Source: Verticillium longisporum (Eukaryota; Ascomycota; Sordariomycetes; Glomerellales; Plectosphaerellaceae). From it: a stretch of DNA of 64,000 bases. The stretch's first letter is position 1. Every line of letters begins with the position of its first letter. Under the pieces are notes generated by a model that searched no databases, had not been told where the DNA came from, and saw only the letters and a program-made list of their open reading frames with translations. The stretch covers positions 930,001 through 994,000 of the forward strand of contig JAETXT010000012.1 of assembly GCA_019188255.1 (NCBI GenBank). Reading direction: 5' to 3'. A program made the position numbers and the translations under genes. Below, piece after piece: positions 57,183 through 64,000 of this stretch.

Positions 57183-58075
57183 TGTGATGATTTGGTGGCT
57201 GTTCGTGTGAAGATGATTCTCTCCGTGATGGCTTGCATGCGATGTAAGAGTAACATACGAAGCCTTCGTCCTCACGTGCCTTTACTCCGACCTACCTTAC
57301 GTGACCAGATAGCTGGACACCTTGCCTCAGACACCATGCCAACACAGACCCAGACCTAGGTACCTACCTAAGACCTAGGTAAGGTAGGTAGGAGGTACCT
57401 GAGGAGGTACTTGGCTTCACGCCAGCACGCAGAGTGGACCGGCGTCTGGCGTCTTTGGCGGGGTACGTGTGCTGAAAGTCGAACGGCAGGCGTGCTCGAA
57501 CCCCGCCTTCTGGCCCGATCTGCCTCTGCCTCCCTGCCTACCTATTTCTGCATCTCTTGTATGCCAACCCCGCCAACTTCATCAGCCTTGTGTCCGGTTC
57601 AGAATTTCTCCCACCCACGACGACCCCAGCTCTCAGTTCTCAGCTTTCCAGCAACCCAGCGCGCACCTCACGCCTCCGAGCTCCGACAAGCAATCATCTC
57701 CACCACCGCAGTACGACCGCCCGGCCATCGCTCTCACACGATCCCCCCCTTCACACGCCCCGCCGCCCCCTCCAAGGTTTGGTCCCATGCGACAGGCACC
57801 CTGCTGAGGCCAGCTGAAGTTGTGTGCCCGAACCTACCTGAGCCTCCGACCAGAAAAAAAAAATCACCAACCACCAACAAATCGTTCGATCACGCGAGAG
57901 CGTGGGTTTTCGCGACGCAGCGCCCTCGTATCGCCCGCCTGCCTCTCGAGCGCTGCACCTCCCGAGCCACGCGCTGGCACAACGAAAATTCGCCCGTTTG
58001 ACCCTCGCTGCCCCCACACTTTCCTCTCCCTCGAGGCCATACGCCGGCCGAAAACGTTACACAACTGCCATCGCC
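57183..58075. other. divergent promoter region of VOC gene and DCN1
   Basis: 0.9 kb between start codons. It contains a TACCTAGGTACC cluster (57354-57412) and a C-rich leader before DCN1. No gene seen. Confidence 0.55.
57354..57412. repeat. TACCTAGGTACC-type palindromic cluster
   Basis: CCTAGGTACCTACCTAAG, then ACCTAGGTAAGGTAGGTAGG and AGGTACCTGAGGAGGTAC. Same word family as the other clusters; here in a divergent promoter region. Confidence 0.7.
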
Positions 58076-60663
58076 ATGGCGCCGTCCACGGCCCAGCTCA
58101 AGACCCTGTCGGCCCAGTTTGTCTCTCTGACAGGCGCTTCCGAGAGGACCGCGCAACGGGTACGTCATGCCGATCTGGATCTATACATCTTCTTTCCGGC
58201 CTGAAGCTGTCGCCTGCAACGCGTTTTCCACCTGTCGTAGGGCATGGGGGTCTAGATGAAGAACCTCTTGTGCTCCTCTCTCTCTCTCTCTCTCTCTCTC
58301 TGGCCGCAACGTCGCATGCATTCTCTCCCACGGCGTCCTTGTTTCTTTTGTGCGCCTTGCCTTGGGGCATCGAGTGGCAGAGGACTCGTTGTGGCGCCGA
58401 GGGAAAACGCTGTGCTGCATCGCATGGTTCTGTTCAGGTGGCTAACCATGATGGCCTGCAGTACCTCAAGAATGCAAACTACAAGATGAACGATGCCATA
58501 GATGCGTAAGTTGGCCTTTATCTTTCTGTCGGCTCTTCTATCGGCTCCCCTTTCGCCCTTGGCTCCGGGTCCTGTCGGGCGAGCAACAGTTCCTCTCTTT
58601 GCTTCTCTCTCTGCTTCTTCTCTCTTTGCTTCTTCTCTCTCTCTCTCTGCTTCTTCTCTCTCTCTCTGCTTCTTCTCTACATATCCGCTCTTTCCCTTTC
58701 TTCCGATCCAATTGCGATCCGAACCCTGGCTCGCATCTGGCCTCTGCATTTCGCTTTCGGCTCAGCGCCCCAGCCTCGAGCTCCTCGCTTCTGCCCCCGA
58801 CCGGCCTCCAGGGTGCGCCGGCCCTTCTCGGACAATTTGCTGCAGCGTATATGGCCTCCCGGCGCGCGTTGTGGGGTCGCCCGCTCAATCTGTCGACTGC
58901 AACTCTCGGGTCGCCCTCCTCCTTGGGCATCTCCGTCGTCAGCGCAGCAGAGAAAGGCCGAACCGCCGCCGATGTCGAGCCCTCGCTCTGAAACAACCCG
59001 TTTGCCCTGCCACCTGATGCCTCCGAAGCTGGGGCGCATTCATCCGACGCACCACCTCGGGGCCGCCTCCAGGACCCCCCAGGACCGCCCCAGGACCGCC
59101 CCCAAGAGTACCCCCAGGGCCGCAGGAGTACCCCCAGGGCCGCAGGAGTACCCTCAGGACCGCAGGAGTGCCCCCAGGACCGCAGTACCCCCAGGGCCAA
59201 CCACAAGACCAAGACCGCCTACAAAGGACGTCGATCGGCCCTCACAAGTGCCGGCCGTCTCTCCAATGGGAGATGCCACCACTACCCCAAGCCTACCCCA
59301 TTCAGCCTGACCATCACACCCTCTCTACTTTGCCCCCGGATCGTCTCCCGACCCGTGTCCACACCGTCGACCTCGGCCGTTGCATCGTGTTCTCGTCCTG
59401 CCGCTATCCGCTTGTCCATTGTCCGCTTGTTCCGCTGCTGCTCTCGACACCCCACCATCTATCTCCTTTTGATTCTTCCCACCTCTGCTGCCCTTCTGCT
59501 TGCCACGCAGAGGACTCTCCATGTCCCGGATCTGATCGCCATCGTCGCTCGTGCACCCGTGCCAGCAAGGAGGATGGGCTGGAAGGGCATGAAGACTGCT
59601 CTGCCCTCTAGGGGCTTGAGTCTGTGGTCCTCGAAAAAGAAGACAGACGTGAAACAGCAACCTGGCGACGGCACTAAGGACAAGGACAAGATCCGATCTG
59701 TGTACTACCCTTGCCCCCCCCTCCTTCTCCTTTTCCCGCCCCTCACTGGATGGAAGACCGCCCAGCCTGGCCGGCGCCACACGCGCGAGTGCTCGAATGG
59801 CGTCCTGCGGAATTGCTTCATCGGGCCATGGACTGACCCGTCTCTCAGATTCTTTGGTGGAAGCAATGGAGGCAGTGGCGCGGGGACTCCCTCACCCCTC
59901 GAAGGCGACCTAAACAAGCTTTTCGACTCGCTGCGAGGTACGGCGGCCATGATGCGCATCTGAGCAAGAGCAGCCACTAACTGCTGCGCCTTAGTGTCGT
60001 CCGACAACAAGGATCACATGGGCATCGACTCGACGACGAGCTATCTCACAGAGACGCTGGGCGTCAACCCTGAGAATGCCGAGCTGCTCGTCGTCATGGA
60101 GATTGTCCAGGCCCCGGCGGTGGGCGAGATTACGCGCAAAGGCTTTGTCGACGGCTGGAAATCCACGGGGTAAGGCAGAGCCTCAGCCAGTCGCCGATCG
60201 ATCGTTGTCCGCTGACAGTCCCACCAGAGTTCAAGCGACGAACAAGGACCATGCCAAACACATCAAGTCGCTCGTCAAGAAGCTGTCCACAGACCAGGCC
60301 CTCTTCAAGAAGGTCTACCGCCACACGTTCCTAGCCGCCAAGGAACAGGACCAAAAAGCCATCAGCCTCGAGTACGCCCAGATCTACTGGGAGACGCTCT
60401 TTGCGCCGCCGGGCTGGCAGTGGGCATCACAGAACCACAACTGGCTCGAGCTGTGGAACTCGTTCCTCGCCGCCAAGTGGACGCGCTCCGTCAACAAGGA
60501 CATGTGGAACATGACGCTCGAGTTTGCCTACAAGTCCCTGGAGGACGAGACGCTGTCCTTCTGGAGCGAGGACGGCGCGTGGCCGAGCGTCCTTGACGAG
60601 TTTGTCGCGTGGTGCCGCGAGGAGAAGGGAATCAAGCCCGAGACGATGGACACGGATGCGTAG
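58076..60663 (+). CDS. DCN1: DCN1, cullin neddylation E3 co-factor
   Basis: Scaffold-type E3 that promotes Nedd8/Rub1 transfer from Ubc12 to cullins. Five exons: 58076-58159, 58462-58505, 59849-59937, 59995-60169 and 60228-60663, giving 275 residues, the normal size (yeast 269). The UBA-like domain is split over the first exons (SAQFVSLTGASERTAQR, YLKNANYKMNDAIDAFF). The potentiating-neddylation domain follows, with the Ca-site-like region ETLGVNPENAELLVVMEI, the C-terminal EF-like AKHIKSLVKKLSTDQALFKK, and the cullin-binding DAD-patch region (SFWSEDGAWPSVLDEFVAW). Exon 2 is only 44 nt. Intron 2 (58506-59848) is 1343 bp, extreme for a fungal gene, and holds C/T tracts and a 20-bp minisatellite. 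All junctions are GT-AG and keep frame. The exon 1-3 joins are set by the conserved AQRYLK and AIDAFF sequence. Confidence 0.93.
59103..59180. repeat. 20-bp minisatellite inside DCN1 intron 2
   Basis: About four copies of CGCAGGAGTACCCCCAGGGC, with drift (CCCTCAGGAC, GTGCCCCCAG) in later copies. Related AGGACCGCCCC words lie just upstream (59070-59100). Confidence 0.9.
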
Positions 60664-61161
60664 GGCGGGTCGCGCAAGCCGGTCGAATTATGAATGTCTG
60701 ACAGTGGCCGCTCACTTTTGCCAGCTGGCGAGAGGCGGAGGAAGGCTAGAAGCGAGGAGGACGGTAAGGCGTAAAGCCGTCGGCTGTTCACGATGAAGGG
60801 ATGCGTTGAAGTTGATTACCGGCGGAGCATGTAGTATGCAGCGTTTCAGGGCTCGCTCCAGCAAATGTCTTCAGCACAGCGCAGCGCACAGAGCATCAGT
60901 ACATAGCAAGACACACAATCAAAGCACGGGAAGCACAGCGAAATTGGCTCATGAACGTGTCCCTCTGTTGTACACCTGCCGGCTAGGGTCGCCTCGTATC
61001 CTACAGCCCTGCTCATCCTGGGTATTTTGATCTCGCTCGACTGGGTGATCTCGCGACTGGGTGATCTCGCGACTGGGTGATCTCGCTCAACGGGGCGACT
61101 GCGTCGTTTCCGTATCGTGTCGAGTGCCCTGTTTCCTCGTCCGCCTCCCGCTCCCGCCCTA
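60664..61161. other. convergent intergenic region
   Basis: Between the 3' ends of DCN1 (+) and the bS6m gene (-). It contains a 16-bp triplicated repeat (61039-61086); otherwise nothing seen. Confidence 0.6.
61039..61086. repeat. 16-bp tandem repeat, 3 copies
   Basis: Three exact copies of GACTGGGTGATCTCGC, 75 bp beyond the stop codon of the bS6m gene, probably in its 3' UTR. Confidence 0.92.
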
Positions 61162-61721
61162 CTACTCGTCGCGGACGTCCCACTTGATGGCGCCAAACCG
61201 GGCCATGCTGCTGAGCTTGCCGTCGCCGACCTTGACGTGGGCGCTGCGGATGACGCGCGGGTCGAGGCTGATGGTCGAGCGCATCGTCTGGTGGGCGCGC
61301 GCCGAGGCGTCGTAGCGCATGACAAAGTAGTGGCCCTCCTTGTGCTTCATCTGGGCGCGCGTGATGGGCCGCGGCAGCGCGAAGACGCCCCAGTTGGCGA
61401 GGCCGCGGACGACGCCGCCGCTGCGGAGGATCGTCTGGCCGGCTGTCAGGGCGATCCTGGCGCTTGTTAGCATTCTTCTGGTCTGCTCCTCGCTGCACGC
61501 CTGCTCCTCGCTGCACGCTCTTCTGATGGCATGTGAAAAGGAGGCTGCAGTTGCTGCTGCTCGAAGGCAATGGATGTGTTCGGGTCATCGCGTGACGGGA
61601 TCAGGGGCGTACTCTTTCACTTCGGCGAGATGGCCGGGCCGGACCTCGCGATGGTTAGCTTTTTTCGATGCCGTTGACGGACAAGCAGCGCACGTACAAT
61701 TCCTATGAGTTCGTAGAGCAT
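61162..61721 (-). CDS. MRP17: mitochondrial small-ribosomal-subunit protein bS6m (MRP17)
   Basis: Component of the mitochondrial 37S subunit, homologous to bacterial S6. Three exons are needed: 61721-61698 (24 nt, MLYELIGI), 61644-61613 (32 nt, VRPGHLAEVKE) and 61456-61162. Introns are 53 and 156 bp with GTACGT/GTACGC donors and AGCTAACC and GCTAACAAGC-like branch regions. The joined protein has 116 residues, typical for the family. The S6 pattern is clear: MLYELIGIVRPG, TAGQTILRSGGVVRGLANWG, HKEGHYFVMRYDASARA and SISLDPRVIRSAHVKVGDGKL-type ends. The 3' exon alone also offers an in-frame Met, so a predictor could wrongly start there; the N-terminal beta-strand encoded by the two micro-exons is essential to the fold, so I prefer the three-exon model. 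Confidence 0.9.
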
Positions 61722-62217
61722 GGTGGCGGCGACATTGATGCTTGGTGATGGTCGAGGGTCCAGAGGTGAGGTTCCAGCGGCGACGCCTAAATTTTGGTAG
61801 ACTCGGCGTTTTGGGTGGGGCCACGGTGCGATGACTGCCCTGGACGGACAACGGCACAGTGCATGAGACCCCTGGCCTTTTTGGGAGCTTCGAGCAGCAT
61901 CACCAACTGAATCACGATCAGCATGATGGTCGGGAATTACATGTTTCGGCCTCATTGCGGCTGTGTGCTAGTTTTACATGCATGTACACGCAGGTGCTGC
62001 ATTCTGCCAATGCCAGCATTTTCTCCTGCCAACGTCGACTTCTCCTGCCGGTACCAGCTGTTAGCCTGTCGACTTTTCCGAGTCTCCATGAAGCCAAGCA
62101 GTGCAGTGATGCTGACTCTCGTGACGCTCATCTCTGCATCGCCTGCTGCGCCGACTGGCCATCAGTCACGTCTCCCCCATCTCGCGCCTAGATGACCCAT
62201 CGGCTGATCCTCCGGCA
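61722..62217. other. intergenic, no gene seen
   Basis: Upstream of the bS6m gene and downstream of the NDUFAF6-like gene, both on the minus strand. No coding potential recognised. Confidence 0.55.
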
Positions 62218-63389
62218 CTAAATCTGCTGCTTCATCCCCGCCCGCCAGATGCTCCACGGCAGCTTCCAGCTCGCCCGCACGGCAAACGGGTTGAAATTCA
62301 CCTTCTCCAGGTTCGTCAGGTACTCCTGCGGCGGGACGGCCTCCATGAGCACGCTGGAGCTCTGCCGAATGTCGCGCACGGCGTCGCTCTCGCCGGCCGC
62401 GTAGACGTGCCCCTCCTCGCCCTCGTGCTCGAACGCGTGCCCGGCCTCCTTGCCGAGCCTGAGATTCTTGAGCATCTCCCGCGCCGTGATGAGGTGGTCG
62501 TTGGCCCGCGTCGCCACGGCGAAGATGGCGTCCTGGAACCCCGCGGCCGCGGGTCCCCGCCGGAACACGTCCTCCTCGCGCACGTCGGCCTCGGCGAGCA
62601 CGTCCAGCGGCAGCAGCAGCACGGGGTCGCGCCCGCGCCCGACCTGCGCCGCGCTGCCGTCGGGTGCGGCCACGGCCGGCTGCGGCGCCGCGAGCACCGG
62701 CACGCCGCGCAGCACGGCCACGATGCCCGCTGCCTTGCCAATGTGGCTCGCGAGGTGGTCGGCGTGCACCGACTGCACCGGCAGCGCCGCGAGCGTCGCG
62801 TACATGAGCGTCGCGTACGTGTTCTCGGCGTACTCTTCGAGGCTTGCGAGCGTCGCAAAGGGTCGGTTGTCCATGTGCCGCTCGCGCGTGCGGATGACGC
62901 GCTGGATCCAGAACTTCATCTGCGTGGCCGCCGCGCGGGAGCTGCCGCCGCCGCGGGACTGCAGCGATGTGACGGCTTCGTGGAGGAGCACGCATGTCGG
63001 CTCGGCCGGTGGGTTGCCGGCAAAAGTCTTGTCGATGGACTCGCGCCAGAACTGCATGCGCATGGCGCCGATGGTCGGATTTGTGACCACCTCGGGCAGC
63101 CGGACGAGCTCGAGGTTCAAGGTGCGGAGAGCGAGGTAAGCATCGCGGACGTGCGTCGGGAGGGTGCGCTGTATGAGGTGGGCGTCATAATCGCTGTGTC
63201 TGGAAGCGTGATCGTCAGCCTTGGGTGAATTATATGCGAAGCAGACATAGCATCTTACTGGAGCTGCCGTTGGCAGTACTTCCGTGCCTTGTCGACGTCG
63301 GCGGCTGTGACGATGCCGCGGGTCCCTGATCGAACCTGGACAGGTCGGAGCCTCCTCAGGCCATGGCTGAGAAGTTGTGGGCGATTCAT
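62218..63389 (-). CDS. NDUFAF6-like mitochondrial complex I assembly factor (squalene/phytoene synthase fold)
   Basis: Member of the squalene/phytoene synthase-like family that includes NDUFAF6, a mitochondrial inner-membrane factor needed to build complex I. Two exons, 63389-63259 and 63193-62218, with a 65-bp intron (GTAAGA donor), give 368 residues. The N-terminus is Arg-rich and acidic-poor (NRPQLLSHGLRRLRPVQVRSG), as expected of a presequence. Family words are YDAHLIQRTLPTHVRDAYLALR, VVTNPTIGAMRMQFWRESID, SLEEYAENTYATLMYATLAAL, HIGKAAGIVAVLRG, ARANDHL and a C-terminal NFNPFAVRASWKLPWSIWRA. The Asp-rich prenyl-diphosphate motif of true synthases is not evident, which supports an assembly-factor role; databases often label such proteins prenyl or hexaprenyl synthase by fold. 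It is divergent from the gene starting at 63722. Confidence 0.82.
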
Positions 63390-63721
63390 CAGGAGACGGG
63401 TCTCGTTGTGTGATCCATCGCTAAAGGAATAGTCAAGAGAGTTAGACCCTGGGGCAGCCGCGTCTCGACTCGGAAAATCGGGAATGACGTCGCAGGGACG
63501 CTGCTTACCTAAGGACCATCGATGCTGACCATTGTCGAGCTCCCACAGGCGGGAACTGCAGGAAAGAGAGAGAGAGTGAGAGAGCTAAAGTGGAATTGGC
63601 CCAGGAGCACCGTCACGTGCTCACCCGACGCGATCATCAGTCGCGCTTTGGGGTCATTCGCGTCTCCCACCCCCCACGAACTTGCGTGCCCCAGCTGACC
63701 ACACCCGACATCCAGCTCAGC
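63390..63721. other. short divergent promoter
   Basis: Only 332 bp separate the start codons of the NDUFAF6-like gene (-) and the gene running off the right edge (+), so core promoters must lie here. It includes GAGAGAGAGTGAGAGAG near 63565. No further feature seen. Confidence 0.6.
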
Positions 63722-64000
63722 ATGGATCACGAGCCCCCAACGAAGCGGCGGCGCTTCTTTGCGGATCCCGAAGACGATACAGGCAGTCACCTCTCGAGCC
63801 CGGTGCTGCCCACGCCTCCCACCCATCAGAAGACTCGATTCTTTCAGAGCCCGCCTAACGCTGGGTCATCTCAGATCAAGAGCGAAGATGCTCCGGCGTT
63901 CCCTTCCTCGCCGATACCCGCTCGTGGGCCCCTCGTTGAGCAGTCCATCCAAGATGCATCAAATCGGTCTGCCCCTCTCGAGACCAATCGGGAGGAGCCT
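63722..64000 (+). CDS. 5' end of a gene cut by the window edge; possibly RAD5-like
   Basis: An open frame of 93 codons runs off the right edge. It begins MDHEPPTKRRRFFADPEDD and continues with SSPVLPTPPTHQKTRFFQSP and SSPIPARGPLVEQSIQD, so it is disordered, Pro/Ser-rich, with a basic KRRRFF patch near the start. Such a KRRRFFxDP beginning is what I remember for the N-terminus of fungal RAD5-type helicase/E3 proteins (postreplication repair), but no domain is present in the visible part, so the name is tentative. No intron is seen yet. The start codon was chosen as the first ATG after the divergent promoter. Confidence 0.45.
   Translation, partial: MDHEPPTKRRRFFADPEDDTGSHLSSPVLPTPPTHQKTRFFQSPPNAGSSQIKSEDAPAFPSSPIPARGPLVEQSIQDASNRSAPLETNREEP

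Noticed and set aside
58502..59963. Several open frames inside DCN1 intron 2
   Set aside because: Ser/Leu- or Pro/Arg-rich products of C/T tracts and the minisatellite; flanking DCN1 exons join in frame across them.

Overview
The window is nuclear DNA of a filamentous ascomycete, most likely a sordariomycete and plausibly Hypocreales. Genes are intron-bearing: most introns are 50-110 bp, with GT(A/G)(A/C)GT donors, CTAAC/CTGAC branch points and YAG acceptors. Coding regions are GC-rich with C-ending codons, intergenic regions are long, and the gene set is eukaryotic and fungal (LCB2, STE50, CHS7, DCN1, DPB11). No rRNA, CRISPR array, intact transposon or viral element was seen. Assignments rest on motif recognition and remembered family sequences; no search was run.

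Layout. 1-9.1 kb: acetoacetyl-CoA synthetase (-) with an in-frame TAG, then the serine palmitoyltransferase catalytic subunit LCB2 (+). 9.8-15.0 kb: a divergent betaine aldehyde dehydrogenase (-) / choline oxidase (+) pair that would make glycine betaine from choline. 18.6-23.2 kb: the MAPK adaptor STE50 (+) with an in-frame TAG in its RA domain, a tRNA-Thr(AGT), and the chitin synthase export chaperone CHS7 (-). 23.2-35.0 kb: almost 12 kb with no gene I can defend, part of it visibly lower in GC. 35.0-39.8 kb: a CLG1/PHO80-type cyclin (+) with a frameshift, and an Arg/Ser-rich protein with one hydrophobic segment. 40.0-47.6 kb: divergent ELG1 (PCNA unloader, -) and a probable UTP8 (t-UTP/U3 processome, +). 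51.0-57.2 kb: a frame-disrupted DUF8035-type protein (+), the four-BRCT replication protein DPB11/Rad4 (-), and a small VOC/glyoxalase-fold protein (-). 58.0-64.0 kb: DCN1 (+) with an unusual 1.3-kb intron, mitochondrial ribosomal protein bS6m (-), an NDUFAF6-like assembly factor (-), and the first 93 codons of a possible RAD5-like gene (+).

Most of this is housekeeping. The one local pathway unit is choline oxidase plus betaine aldehyde dehydrogenase, which share a 1.9-kb divergent promoter region. ELG1, DPB11 and the possible RAD5-like gene all act in replication or damage tolerance, but their nearness may be chance.

The most unusual property is that five otherwise well conserved genes carry frame-breaking lesions (two in-frame TAG codons, several 1-2 nt frame changes). 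This is either assembly error or real decay and can be tested with reads. Short palindromic TACCTAGGTA-type clusters recur between genes across the whole window, and several minisatellites are present. I found no convincing novel multi-gene system.
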